From Hybos culiciformis (Eukaryota; Arthropoda; Insecta; Diptera; Hybotidae): a stretch of DNA of 64,000 bases. Positions within the stretch are counted from its first letter, which is position 1, and the number at the start of each line of letters is the position of its first letter. The position numbers were made by a program, and so were the translations under genes. The stretch lies in contig OZ023273.1 in assembly GCA_964007475.1 (NCBI GenBank), forward strand, positions 64,056,108-64,120,107. Direction: 5' to 3'. Positions 13,746-27,013 of this stretch are shown here, in pieces. Below the pieces are notes generated by a model that saw only the letters and a program-made list of their open reading frames with translations, was not told the origin of the DNA and ran no database searches.

Positions 13746-14890
13746 GATTAGCATTACAATTTTTTTTTTTTACAATTTAATATCGCGCATAAGCAGAAAT
13801 CATTTTTAAGCCACATTATGCGATACACTTCTAATATAGATAAGGAAACATGACGATTCAGTCAACTCAGTGGTTCATGCTTAAAAAAAAAATTTCAAAA
13901 ATAAAACAATTATGTATTAGGTTTATTATCAAAAAAATATATATATAGACATAACATGATTAAAATAATAAATGTAATCAGGAAAAAAAATTAAAAATTT
14001 GTTAAATTTTGTTATATTGTATTGTTGACATTGAACCCTTTAAGCATGGCATTTTCAAATGTAAGCAAAATTAGAAAAATTTTATACATAATTAATTAAT
14101 AAAAAAAATTGATAACAGAATAGAACAAATAAAATGAAATTACGTAGGTATGCATAATATTATTAAAAGATAAAGCTCTGATTATTTATTATGATAATTA
14201 ATACATATACATTATAGTTGATTGAGTAGGTATAAGTATATGTGACTAAAAAAATATACTGAGGAGTGGTAATAAGTTATAATATAAAAATAAATTTTAT
14301 ATATAATCATAGAATGAATGACGTTTAATTTACTAAGCTTAATAAAAAAAAAATAAAAAAAAATACATCTAATTTGTAGTATAAATTTTACACGTGTTCG
14401 GCTTGGTGTACGCAAAATCGCAAAATTTAAACAGTTTATATACTTTGTCAAACTATAATATTTATTTTCGTTTTTTTTTAAGTTACCTAAATTTTTTAAT
14501 ATAACAATACATTGTCAAGTTCATTAAAAAAAATTAGTCTGAAAAATTAATCTGATTTCGTTGTAATAATAATTAATGATACAATATAACATCAATTTGT
14601 TTACAAGTAATAGAGACAGTCAATAGAAAAAAAAATTTAATAATACAAAATAATTTCAATATAAATTTTTATTCGAATTGTAATGCTTTCTCATTGTACA
14701 GTATTCTTACAATGTTTATACTAAACATGTACATATTATATTCTTTATACTTCTATAATGTAGAAAAAGTATTCTGTACATATAATATTAAGTACATTGT
14801 TGTAAATTGAAAATAATAATTATAAGTTTAGAAATAATTAGGAATACTAAAAATATTATCAGTTTTATTTACTTTTTTTCGTGCTTTTTA
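13746..14890. other. AT-rich non-coding stretch
   Basis: No gene or repeat recognised. A - strand open frame at 14212-14451 is Ile/Tyr/Phe noise. Confidence 0.5.
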
Positions 14891-14990
14891 TTTGAAGGTG
14901 TTAGTAAAAACATAAAATTCTTTTAATACATACACTGATAATTTTAAATATATGGAAAGTATTTTATTTTGTTTTACTAACACTTTCAAA
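14891..14990. mobile_element. 100-bp MITE, copy 1 (TA target site)
   Basis: Inverted ends TTTGAAGGTGTTAGTAAAA and, reversed, TTTGAAAGTGTTAGTAAAAC. TA dinucleotides lie immediately outside both ends (14889-14890 and 14991-14992), which fits a Tc1/mariner-type insertion. A second member of the same family with the same length is at 41111-41210. There is no coding capacity. Confidence 0.8.
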
Positions 14991-14992
14991 TA

Positions 14993-15403
14993 AAAATACA
15001 AAAAAAGAGCCGAAAAATTAAAGTTGATAATCTTTTTAGTATTCTTCATCAATGGCATAACTTATGCAGATGACAAAATATGTATGTGCCCAATTGCCCA
15101 TATAATTAAGTAAATTAAAATCGAACAAAAATAAGCTGTGATTTTAATTAAAGTCAGTTAGATTTCTATTTAATATTCTATTCTATTTAATATAAATATA
15201 TAATGTATTATAATTCTGAAAGCTGGATACCAACTCTGTTTCTACATGTTTTTCGCTTCAAACACTTTTATACTAAAGTTTCGAATAAGTACAGTAAAAA
15301 ACTAAAAATTTGGAAATTTGCCGGAAGATAATTTGAATCTAAAGATCAATACCTAATGGTAAAATTGTTTTAAAATTTAAATATTGACCTGTCAGATATA
15401 CAG
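14993..15403. other. AT-rich non-coding stretch
   Basis: Nothing recognised before the candidate exon that follows. Confidence 0.45.
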
Positions 15404-15515
15404 TTTGAGTTATTCAAAAAGAACATCAATAACCAAGAACACCAAGCTTACGGACCTGGTCTTCGGAGCAAATATTTCATAACGTTGAAACGTGATATGC
15501 TTAAACTTCTTTTTA
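15404..15515 (+). CDS. Candidate internal exon of an unidentified + strand gene
   Basis: Begins after an acceptor-like GTCAGATATACAG and reads FELFKKNINNQEHQAYGPGL then RSKYFITLKRDMLKLLF. The frame stays open for 43 codons from the acceptor. Composition is clearly protein-like and GC content rises relative to the flanks. Two donor-like sites lie two bases apart: GTGTGA (exon ends 15515, phase 1) and GTGAAT (ends 15517, phase 0). Starting in phase 0, it can follow the exon at 214-307. Ending in phase 1, it can join 57222. A perfectly bordered 34-base candidate exon with GTAAAT donor at 16006-16039 may also belong here but cannot be placed. The protein family was not recognised. Confidence 0.45.
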
Positions 15516-15535
15516 GTGTGAATAAATTATTATAA

Positions 15536-18500
15536 AAAATATTATTCTTTATATGCTGTATAATGATGAATATGAAGTAATAACACAAATTTTTTCGATC
15601 ATCGTAATAGACCTTATACCTATCCAACGTTATTATATACGTGATATAATGTGCATTACTCACACAATGTTTCGTGTTAATCACTCACTATATTTCCGAA
15701 AAAAAATTAATTTTCATACCTCTAGCTAGGTCTAGAAAAATCTATGTATTTAATTTGCATTAAATTAAGTAATTAAAATTAATATAAAATTTTTAATTGT
15801 TACCATCTCTACTTGTTATTTATATTTACTTTATATTGTATACATATTATAGTATCAGTATAATAAAATTTATTGAATGGAAATAAAAATACTCGTTACT
15901 TAAATCAGTTTACAATTTATTCAGCACTAATGAAGTTCTAATTAAGATAAACTGTATAGATGAAACCTATTAAAAAACAGATTCAAATGAATTTTAATTC
16001 ACAGGAAGCTTCTTTTTCACAATCCACATGACATAAGGTAAATAATGAAGTAGGCAATTTATCCACAAGCATTGTTGTTTAATTTTTTATGTGACGAAAG
16101 TAATACGATTGTACTTTAAAAATTAAATTTGTAATAAACTATTCCAAAGTATATTCATATTTAATCATTTTAATTAATGCTAATAAAAAAAATGATATTT
16201 ATGTTGTCGATAAAAAATATATTTTAAGATTCGTATACACATAAATTTGTCATTTTTAGCACTAACATTATAAAAGTGATCGTAAAAAATGTTTTTAATT
16301 ATGAGAGCTTATAAAAGAGTTTCACTTAATTAAAGTAATAAAATTCTCTTAAAAATATTAAAGAGATTTTCTGTTGATATTTTCGATATTTCTTGCGGCT
16401 GAATGAAATTATATCTCTTATGTTTTCGAATTTTGTCAATTTTTATTAAATTTTCAGTCAGAAGTTTTCTTTTAAATTTATTTATTTTGTAATTATGATA
16501 AATTATATGCTTGAAAAAACAATGTAGATCTTCTTATTTAAAAAAAAATGCATATGAAAATCTTTTGACAATCCTCACTGATGTTATTTTTCTAATGAAA
16601 TAATAACATATTTTCGGATGAAAAAGTGAATAATTTGTGACGATAAAAAACAAAATTTATTGATAAAAAAAAATAAAATAAATTGGTTGTTAAAAAGTGA
16701 AATTTAGCGACAAAAAATTCATTTATCAATTTCTTTTATACCTTAAGTCTAAGAAACTAAGTATAACATTTGGCAAATAAGTTAAGTGTTAAAGTGAATC
16801 CATTAATCATTTTTCTTTACGTATACATATGTATTTAAATAAAGGGATTACATAAAAAAATCAATTTGAAATTCAAATTTTTAATTTTTGCTTTGTATTT
16901 TTTCTTATCATGAAGTTTTTTAAACTGATTTTTATACATACATATGTGTACAACTATATGCAAAATATAATATCATATTAAGAATGTTTTGATGTTGTTG
17001 TTGGTGAAGTTGGTGAACTTGACTTAATACTTATTTTAATTAGAAAAAATTCTTATTTTTATGTATTTTAATTTCCAATTATTTGAATCAGGTATAAAAA
17101 TAAAATAAAAAATTCTGGGGTATGATTGTTGTTTGTATCTATATGTATTATTAACAAAGATCCATAATATGGCAAAAGTATAATTAATGTTTGAATGCTT
17201 GAATTGATGGTTGTTATTTCACGGGGAAGGGAACCTAACTAATTCGTTTTCATTCAAATAATTAGCCAATGTATTTTGTTCACACTTATTGACATCACCA
17301 GGGCACGATTTGTTAAAAATTACTTGAAAAAATTACTTCTTACTAATTCAAAATCAAGTATTTTTTTTTTCCATTTTCTTACTTTTTACATCTTACTGTT
17401 TTAAAATATGGGAAGCAAATAATTAAAAAATTTTTATAAGTCTTTAACTGATGAAGATTTTTAATTTAATTGAAAACAATTTAGTTTGATTTCAAATTAA
17501 TCCTAAAATAGTTCGTCACAAAATCAGACCACCATAAAATTTGCTAAATTTTGCATACAACGATAAGTAATTTTTTTTGTATTGCTTCTATGGTGATAGG
17601 CAATGGTTTAATGTAAGACGATCCAATATTACCATTACCATTCTTGTAAAGAGATTGATAAACCAAATAATAAATTGAGTTAAGTTGTCTATCTGGAAAT
17701 TTCCATTAAAATTAATTTCATCTCTGAGGAAACAGGTTACAAATTCAAAAAATATTTTTTCAATAGTATCAAAAATTTAAGTAATAGCATATTGACGTTT
17801 TTAAAATTTTTTTTTAACTGAAAATATCAGAATAAAAAGGAAATTTTTTAACACAATTTCAATTTCTTGCAATAACTTTTATCAATAAATTTGCCTACTG
17901 TTCAAATTTTAATATGACTTAAGCTTTTTAGAAAAACATAATATGATAGTAAATCTTGCTCCTTATATTGAATTTACTTGTTTTATTTGTATATGGCTGA
18001 AATGCAAAAGCCTAAATATTATCTCTATATATAAAATAACAATAAGAAAAATTTTAAAATTGTGTTGAAAAGTTTATTCTTCGAATAATCATCTCTTCCT
18101 TATGGTTCAGTATTGGAAATTTTATTTCAATAACGAAATATTAAAATTTACAATGCATGTAAACTGTATTACATGCACACATTGTTAACCATAAAAACTT
18201 AACTTATATACATTCATTGGCATAAGAAAATATAAAAGGGTTTAAGTTTTAAAATTTGTTTTTCATTCGAAAATACGTTGCTGCTAGCTTTATTATACAA
18301 GCAAAAAATTAATCCTCTTACGTTAATGGAAAATTTGTAACAATAATGTCACAATTCATGTGCACAGCTAAAATATTATTTTATAATAAAAATTAATCAA
18401 AAATGTACATAATAAAGATTTATTATCATTATATAAAAAAATATAAAATTGATGGAAATTCTAATTTTATGGTGCACGAATTGATCAAAATAAATTTGAA

Positions 18501-18599
18501 TTAACATTATACCTTTTAAGATGAACTAAACGTTCTGGATACTATCTGAAATTCAAAGAACATAATAGATAATAGGTATAATATAAAAACTGAGTATTC
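15536..18599. other. AT-rich non-coding stretch, probably intronic
   Basis: No transposon ends recognised. A - strand open segment of about 37 codons at 17218-17320 (containing NKCEQNTLANYLNENELVRF) looks somewhat protein-like but has no clear splice borders, so it is not called. Confidence 0.45.
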
Positions 18600-18905
18600 A
18601 ATGGAATAGTTTCGATTCAAAATTGTTTTAGATTCTTAGAATCGACCTCTCTTAAAACACGCCCCAGTTTGAATCTTTGGCTGCAATCGAAGTCTAAACA
18701 GTTTTTTTCAACTCCTTCAATCGATACTTATTTATACACTTGGCGGCTTGAGAGCATGTAACTTTGGAGCCGGGAAACGTAGAATACTTTAGTTGAGATG
18801 AAAGTGAACAAGATTTTGCCTATATTTTGATACACCAAAAAGCCCAAATCGATTCAATAACTTCATAGTTATAACAAATTTAGCGTCGGTCGGACATTTA
18901 CTAAT
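18600..18905. repeat. GC-richer fragment, probably a transposon remnant
   Basis: A block of moderate GC content with stops in all frames. It ends in a sentence-like motif (CAATAACTTCATAGTTATAA, then TTAGCGTCGGTCGGACA) of the kind seen in 3' untranslated regions of insect dispersed elements. No termini or target duplication were found, so this is a weak call. Confidence 0.3.
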
Positions 18906-20564
18906 AATATATAATCTCTTTTATCACTTTTGACGGAAAAGGAAGCTAAAAATTAAATGAGTCAAATAAAAAATTGGAAATTCAGGATGTAAAGTAACGT
19001 AAAAGAGAGTAAAACTTAAATTCTAAAGCGCACTTCCTGATTTCTTCTTATTAATGTATGTAAGATACAAATTATTTTAAAAGCGCCGGCCTCTCATCTT
19101 TCTAGGAGCGATATGGCCTCCCTCTCTCTGGGTCTGAATCTATGTAATTTATATTTGTCCAAAAATGTCAAAAATATAATAAAATATAATATGTAAAAAT
19201 AATATGGAATTAATTATCGAATATTTTTACTTTTTTTGTTCCAGAAATACCTAAACATTTTCCTAACATTTTTATTTTATGAAAAGGGTTCAGATTATAT
19301 AACGTTTTAATGAATAACAGCTTTCAATAATATCTACATAATAATAATAACAGACAACTATTAATTTATATAATAATATAATGGGATTATCCCAAAATAG
19401 TTGGGCAGAAACATAAAACCCTTAATGAAAATAATATCAATTATTTGCAAAAGTGTGTTATAAATAACAATGAAAACATAAGAGTCAAAAGTTAATAATA
19501 CTTAATACACTTCAAATTCAAATAAAATATTATCTGATTTTAAGTATAGTATACTGTATATGTAACTTATAAATAACATTAAGTATATCTATATTTTAAG
19601 AAAGTTAAATATCTGTAATTTTGAATGAACAACAAATTTAGAGGTACCCAACTAGCAAATTAGCTCTATAAGAAGATTCAATTCTTTTAGTAGAAAGCTT
19701 ATGTATTCTAGTAACTGTCTATTAAGTATCACGAATCCTGTTATAACCTCAGAAGTGGCGAAAATTATAAGTATAATTTGTTATATAAGTATCTATAAAT
19801 GGGTTAGTAAATGGCTAATAACATTCTTGAATTCTGTGACTAATCCCATTATTAGCCTGTATAACACTTTTTTTCATGAAAGAAAAGAGAAGGACAGCCA
19901 TAAAAAAAAGAAGTGCATAAATATAGTATATAAAAAAGAAAATAGTTAAAAGAAAAGGAAAACCAATAAAATATAATAAATAAATATTTAGATGGGTATA
20001 TGTAATGATAAAATAAATGTATTTGTATTTAATTTAACTTGTGCACATTTTAATTTTTAAATGTGTATTAAATTAAGTATATACAAAACTATTGCAATTG
20101 TTGAAAAAAATAAAATTGAATTTTTTTTTTTTCATGCAATTGAAAAAATAATGCAATTTTTAATATTCTAGGATTAATAAATATGAAAACCTAGTGAAAT
20201 TTATGATATTTAAATTATTTTAAATTTAAAAAGGCATTAAATTTGTTAAAATTTTGGTACATTTTAAAGTCATATAAGCAAAGTATGAGTAAAATGTAGT
20301 TTGCCATGGCACAAATAAATAAAATTTAACTGATGTTCTATTCTTTTTATGTAGTTTTTTGAATTCATAGATTTTTTCAAAAAGAATCAACAATTTGCCA
20401 AATAATAAAATATTTAGTTCTTCAAACAAACTTTTGCGTTTAAATAACTTCAATTTCCATAAAGTATTTTGTTCCTATATTCGGATAACCTATGTTATTT
20501 TTAGGAACTTTTATAGAAAGATCCCAAAATTTTAAATTATTTCCTGTTTCGAAGTGGCGACATA

Positions 20565-21108
20565 CAGTCAACCCTCCTACAACGCGAGAGATACGTTCTT
20601 AGAAAACGTCGTGTAGTAGGCAATCGCGTTGCAGGAGACATGAACTCTATAGAAAAAAAGGGGTTAGGTTCCAAGTATAAAAAAATGCAATTAAATTAAT
20701 AATTAAATATACTCAAGATTTTATTAGAAATCCTTCAATAAAATTATAATAAATTAATAAAAATTAACAAAATTAAAATTAAGAACTAAATAAAAATTAA
20801 AATTTATAAAGATTAAAATGTAAAAAGGAATATTGATGAATATAAGAATAATATCACTGCTAACCGGATTATGCCGCGAACGTTTTGTTGGTGCTATATC
20901 CGAATCTGAACTACTAAAACAAGAGATAGGTTCGTTAGCTCTTGCGGTCGTTTAAAACATTCCGAGATAAGCGATTTTTTTTAAAAAATAATTTTTTTTA
21001 ATCACGTTGTAGGAAAAAAATCGCGTTGTGAGAAAAATTGCCGCCATTTATGAATCGCGTTGGAGCGAAAACGCGTTATAGAAGTGTCGCGTTGTATAGG
21101 GTTTACTG
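20565..21108. mobile_element. pogo/Tigger-like MITE, 544 bp
   Basis: Ends read CAGTCAACCCTCCTACAACG and, reversed, CAGTAAACCCTATACAACGC, with TA on both sides (20563-20564 and 21109-21110). The CAGT start, TA target site and multiple subterminal ACAACGCG copies are typical of non-autonomous pogo/Tigger members of the Tc1/mariner superfamily. The interior is AT-rich and non-coding. It lies inside the larger putative inverted-repeat element. Confidence 0.85.
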
Positions 21109-22027
21109 TACTTAAGTTTTGTTTATTGATTTTTATTTTTAAGGATATTATTTTTAATTTTTTCAATTGTTAAAAAACACTAAAAAAATGTTTAATAGGG
21201 ATAAAAATTAATTTAATTTTGTGAAACTAAAATAACAAATAAAAAAAATTAAATAGTCGTTTTTCATTTTTGAAGCAAAAATTAATCAAAAACGAATTTT
21301 CCTTATTTGATTGGAATTATTTTTTTAAAATTAATACTTTCGTGTTTTTTTACACGAAAGAGGTCTAGTGAAGTTAAACTATTCACTGGTATCATTCACT
21401 ATAAATTTTTCATCACAAAAAACTAAAATGGTAACCAACCTGTCTGTATTGCCATGTCTATAAATAATTTAAAGGAACATTTTGGAGTTCTAGGTACAAT
21501 TAACAAGGATAAAAAAGTGCGAATTTTTAGACAAAACGGAAGGTATTAAAAATTCAACCTTACAATAAAGAATGCTATTAAATTCTTAGTCAGTAGTTTG
21601 ATTTTATTTCCCAAAATAATTAATATTTTCTTAACAACGTAAAAATTCAGAAAATAATAATTATCCGGGAAAAAATTCTCACAAATTCCACCCAAGGATA
21701 CGTCTAACTAAAAAATCCTTTAGGTTGATTTTCCGATCATCATACTCTTTTATTATTTCGGACCATTTGAACCTTTCAACCCTTACACAATAATTTTCTA
21801 TTTCCGTACAATAAGTGCATCATTTTAAAATCATGAATCTGCAAAGAATTTCCGCAAAATTATAATAAAAACGTCAACGTAAAGCAAGTCAAAGTGATAA
21901 TTTTACAAACAATAAACTCTCTCAAGTCCTTATTATATTTATATGGTTAGGGGATTAGTGCAATAACCTGGTAACACGGAATTTAAATTATTTTTGTTAT
22001 TGTTTTTAAAAGCATACGGCAAATACG

Positions 22028-22741
22028 CATGAAACTATTTTTGTCCTCTTTTCTCATAGTGCAAAGTAAAAAACAAATGTAAAAGTTACTAGCAGGATCA
22101 CGGCCGGCATTAAAGAACACTTTTTTTCCTCTTTTCTCATAGTATGAAGTGAAAGAGAAAAAAAATAGTTTTGTTATAAAAATAAAAGCTAATAGCAGGA
22201 TCACGGCCGGTATTAAAGAAAACTTTTTTTCCTCTTTTCTCATAGAACGAAGTAAAAGAGAAAAAAAATAGTTTTGTTATAAAAATAAAAGCTACTAGCA
22301 GGATCACGGCCGGCATTAAAGAACACTTTTTTTCCTCTTTTCTCATAGTATGAAGTAAATGAGAGAAAAAATAGTTTTGTTATAAAAATAAAAGCTAATA
22401 GCAGGATCACGGCCGGTATTAAAGAAAACTTTTTTTCCTCTTTTCTCATAGAACGAAGTAAAAGAGAAAAAAAATAGTTTTGTTATAAAAATAAAAGCTA
22501 ATAATAGCAGGATCACGGCCGGCATTAAAGAACTTTTTTTTTCCTTTTTACTCATTTGTAGGAGGTAAAAGAGAGAAAAAATAGTTTTGTTATGAAAATA
22601 GAAGCTAATAGCAGGATCACGGTCCGCATTAAAGAACATTTTTTTTCCTTTTTACTCATATGTACAAAGTAAAAGAGAAGAAGAATTTTGGGATAAGATG
22701 AATTCTAATAGGAAGACTGAAACCGGCATTAAAGAGCTGTT
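22028..22741. repeat. Minisatellite with ~103-bp unit and dimeric higher order
   Basis: Units begin at 22091, 22194, 22297, 22400, 22506 and 22610, with partial units at both ends. Spacing is 103, 103, 103, 106 and 104 bp. Each unit has AGCAGGATCACGGCCGG, then ATTAAAGAA, a T-run, CCTCTTTTCTCATA, and an ATAGTTTTGTTATAAAAATA block. Units 1 and 3 share CATTAAAGAACAC and CATAGTATGAAG, while units 2 and 4 share TATTAAAGAAAAC and CATAGAACGAAG. The first four units are therefore an A-B-A-B dimer repeat. Open frames crossing the array on the - strand are by-products of the repeat. Confidence 0.95.
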
Positions 22742-22886
22742 TATATTTTTTAATGAAATAGAATTCTTATAAATGTTGCATAATAAGATCACTATGATCC
22801 AGTATCACGAATCCTTTTACTAGAATCTTATACAGCTTATAAGTGGTATAACAGTTATTTACAAGAATAATCTGCTAGTTGGGGTA

Positions 22887-25800
22887 TATAATATACACAT
22901 AGTTTGTATGTACACCAACATTTTTTTGATTATATAAAATAATGTGTTAATTTTTAAGGTTTTGTTGTTTTATAGAGTACAGACGACGAATACTTTTATA
23001 GAAAAATCAAATTCGATATTTCCTTCGATATTATTATAAAAGTAAATAGGCATTATGTACAACGTGAAAAAATTCTTTTAATTAAAAATATACCTAGTAC
23101 TTTTTATACAAAAAATTTATTTAACAAAATTTTTACAATTAATTCATTTAACATAATATCAATCAAATAAATCTATTGAAGTTCCTTTAAGACTTCTAGT
23201 CATTCTATAAATAAAATCCTTTTGTTTTTATACTTTTAGAGATATAGAAAAATAAAAATTTTCAATGACAAAGCTAAGTCAGAAACAATAATGGGATATA
23301 AAATAATTTATCCTCCTGCTGTTAATGTTATCAAGTAAAACAGAAGAATGTCATTAAATTTTTTTTTGTTTCTGATGTCATATATAACGAAGCTTTTCCT
23401 AGAAAAATAAAAAAAAAAACTCCCCAAAGACCACATATCGAGATAGAAAACAGATTTTTTTTAAAAGGAAATTCTCTGTGTTATTCAAATAAAAAAAGTA
23501 ATAAAACAAAATAATATTTTTTTTGCCAATAAGTTTATAAAGGTGCCTTAGTATATAACTTAACTTCAAAGCCTTTTTTCTTAATTGCTTCATAATTGAT
23601 GTATTTACGAGTAAATTGTATGTACATATATGTTTGTGATACCAAAATAGCTAAGACCTGTGTGTAGTGTGTGATTTCTGTATATAGTAACAAATTTTTA
23701 AATATACGTTGTCCTATTCATTTTAGGAAATTTCAATATGCCCAAGAAAATCAATACGTTTTAAAGTTACTGAATATAATTCAGTTAGGTACATTTTAAA
23801 AAGAAAAAAAGTGGATATTTGATGTTTGGAATGGAAAAGTTTATTCTCTATCATAGATTTTGGTATCCGTTCACAACATTTTTATTGAAAATACTTAACA
23901 TTTTCGTACAACTAACATTTTTGTAAGGTTCATTTAATAAAACGATTGCTTTAAGCTTTATAACTCCAATGTTGTTGTCGCCTTTCAGAGACTACTAGAA
24001 AAGAGCATAAGTTTTTATATAAATTTTTATCCTGGTATTGACAGAGTTCCTGATATTGTAGCAAAGAACTGTCAATTTTATATCAATTTATTAACTTACT
24101 TCTTTAATAGGTCTCTCGGTAAGGAAATATAACTTGAGTCTTATGGATGTCTATTTAACTTGGAAAAAAAAAATTCCTTAATTGCAAAAATATTTGAGAC
24201 AGCTATAAGAATCCTATTGAACTTTTTAATTCAAGCGCATATTGATGACTCACAAAGTGGTTTTTTTACAATCTTTCACTTCTTAAAACTTTGCAAAGTA
24301 GAAGGATCGCATAATTTTATCAAAAGACATGATATTATCAGATTTCAATAACAGTTTTTATTTACAGTAATGAAACGTATCTTGCGCTTTTCCTTTTAAG
24401 AACAACTTTTAAAAATCTATTTTATTTTAAAAATAACTTCTGGGATTGATTTCCAAGAAAAATTTAATTACAAAAGAAGGACATCAATATAATATAGTTA
24501 TAATAATATTACAATTTTTATCCGAAATTCACAAAACACTAAATTCATATAAAAAAATCAAAATTCATTGAATTAAACCAAAACTAACCGATTCTGGTGG
24601 AATTTATTTTGAAATAAAACAAAAAAAAACTTTTCACAACATTAAATTTTCTCCAGAGAGTTTTGATTTTTATTAAAAAAAAATAAAGGAAAACTTTGTG
24701 AATTTTTAATTTTTTATACTCAAATTTTTTTTTTTTTAAAATACGATGTTTATGTAATTTTCTTAAAACTATAAAAAAAGGATAACACCTGAAAAAAAAA
24801 AAAAAAAACTTTTTCATTAATTAAATAACTTTATATATAACGCATTAAATCTTTAAAAATATTCAAGATAGTGAAAATTAAGTTAAGAAAATAATTTTAC
24901 TATCATCGTTCATCGTCATTTTAAGTATCTCAATTAGTTAATTTTTTCTCAGAAGGTAGAAGTTTATATATATAAGAAATATTATATACACATTTGTTAA
25001 TAACTTTAATCAATTTTATTATAAATTATAAGACAAGGTAAATTATTTTTCAACATGTCAGTAATTACATATATATGTATACCTTATTTATTAAAATCAG
25101 GATATTCAATATTATTGTAGTGTTCTTACATAAAGTTATTGAATAACTATATTATTCTCTACAGGTATGACTTCATTATTTAACTTCATTATTTAACTTT
25201 CATAACTACCTATACTGTGCTCAAAATTAATTATTTTTTTAAATTTTCCTATTAGTAAATTATGTTGTGTTATGTAGTTATGTAGTTATGCAATGTACGA
25301 GTATACATGTTTATATATAAAAAATTATCAATTTTTTGCAAACATCATCGTTTATTTCAACTTATTTTTATGCTTTTTTAAGCTTTAAGATGCTTAATGT
25401 GTTACTTGTTAAAAATAACCATGGGGTTGCAATTTTTAAACTTTTTTATAATAAAATAGAATTGTACAGGTACATGTTCTGTGGAATACACATTTTTTTT
25501 GTAAAATAATAAAAAGCAAAATAGGCACTTAAATAATTTCCTTAATTGTATTGCATTCAGAGAAGAAAAAATATATAGAAAAGGAGTTCGGGGCTCATTT
25601 TTAACACTACCATTAGATTGAATGAAAATGAACAAAGATTGCATTGATATGATCTACTGGGTTAATAGTTATAAAAATTTCAGTGTGGGACGCTGCGGCG
25701 GACAGAATTTATTCAGCTTCTCAAAATTTATAAAATTTGTATAAGGCAACTGTTTTTTCAAAGTCATATTATATGTGGTGTATATGCATTAAAAAAAGAT

Positions 25801-26008
25801 TAATATTTATGATTAATTAATATCGCATAACATCGTATATTCTGTATAAATGTTACAGATAAATTATAAAAATCAATATTATAATAATCAAGATTATAAA
25901 TAAATTATATTCTATTTAACTTGTCACATCCACATGTATCAAATTCTCATGCAAATTCAGATACTTCGAATACAAGCCTATCCTATACCTAAAAAAATTA
26001 ATCTTATG
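22887..26008. other. AT-rich non-coding stretch
   Basis: No supportable gene. The ATG frame at 24160-24351 (+) is of uncertain character, with no domain or splice context. The - strand frames at 24584 and 25402 are poly-Phe/Lys noise. Confidence 0.45.
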
Positions 26009-26016
26009 ATCCTTAT

Positions 26017-27005
26017 TAGGGATTGCAAAAAAAGCAAAAAAAACCAATACCGGTATTTCGGTATTGAACTTTACTGATACCGGGATCCCGGTTTTAATAC
26101 CGGTATTCCAAAAAATAATATTTCTCAAAATAAAAAATACCTATAATAATTATTATAAAAATTAAACAAAAATTATTTAAATAATAAAAAACATACCCAC
26201 TGCTAATTGCAACCTCCAATAATTTAAAAAAATACTTTCACACTAAATCAGCAGAATTGTTAAAATATTTAAGTAAATACAAATGCAACTACACACAACC
26301 CACGGTGCGGAAAATGGGTCTTGGTTTTGCTTTGATTCTAGAGTTAATACAATCTCGACTGATGTGATTTTTTGATATGTTAGAGAGTATATAACTGGCT
26401 CCAGGGTAGGCGAGGCGAATTTTTTGAGTTCTTTGGCCCAATACTTGAACATTCTTAGATTCTGAAGTAAAGCAAAAAGATAATAAAAAATCTCAAACGC
26501 AGAAATAAAGCTAAAATACCACTCTCCAGGGCTGGTGACGTGAAATTTTGAATTTCTTTAATTTTCTAAACAATTTTTAATTAATTTCATTTATTTCTAA
26601 CAAATTTTTAATTTTTTTGATAAATTACAGTTTCTGCACAGAAATAAAATTCAAATATAGTTTTGTGATTTTCTGGTAGAGGTATTTTTCGTACAATTTT
26701 TGTCGCATTTTTCACGGCCGTTTATTTTCTTTAAAATAAAACAAAAAAAAACTGCAAAAATAGAAAACAGAATTTCACGTCGAGGGTTCTTAAAACTTTT
26801 ATTTTTTTAGTAACCGCACTTGTTTGTAATTATAAAAAACAATCTACTAAAAATATAAAAAAATATTGAATAAAAAATCCTCAGAAAAAAATTTAAATAC
26901 CGAAATACCGGTTTTGACAAATATAATACCGGTATTGATTTTCATTGGTTTTTTTCCGAAATACCGGGATCCCGGTATCCCGGGATCCCGGTATTGCGAT
27001 CCCTA
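26017..27005. mobile_element. hAT element with ATACCGG/GGGATCCC subterminal repeats, 989 bp
   Basis: Termini read TAGGGATTGCAA and, reversed, TAGGGATCGCAATACCGG. The element is flanked by a perfect 8-bp duplication ATCCTTAT (26009-26016 and 27006-27013). Both subterminal regions are packed with ATACCGG/CCGGTAT motifs and with the palindrome CGGGATCCCG, which occurs once on the left and twice on the right. A 69-codon - strand frame at 26243-26452 is not recognisable as transposase. Two related CCAGGG…GGCGAATTTTTT-like segments near 26400 and 26525 suggest an internal partial duplication. It is non-autonomous. Confidence 0.87.
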
Positions 27006-27013
27006 ATCCTTAT

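Larger units (their letters stand above)
19645..22886. mobile_element. Possible 3.2-kb inverted-repeat element with internal minisatellite
   Basis: The motif TACCCAACTAGCAAATTA at 19645 recurs reversed at the other end as TACCCCAACTAGCAGATTA (22886 leftwards). Inside each end there is a related TATTCTAGTAA-type block. A GTATCACGAATCC motif appears in direct orientation near both ends (about 19727 and 22801). Together these suggest one diverged element that also contains the minisatellite and the pogo-like MITE. No target duplication is visible and no transposase is present. Two unrelated repeats are an alternative explanation. Confidence 0.35.

Noticed and set aside
17218..17320. - strand protein-like segment ending in a stop
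   Set aside because: Only about 37 codons, with no convincing acceptor or partner exon; frames of this length arise by chance in AT-rich DNA.
21983..22639. Four overlapping - strand frames with repeated MRKEEKK starts
   Set aside because: Direct by-product of the 103-bp minisatellite.
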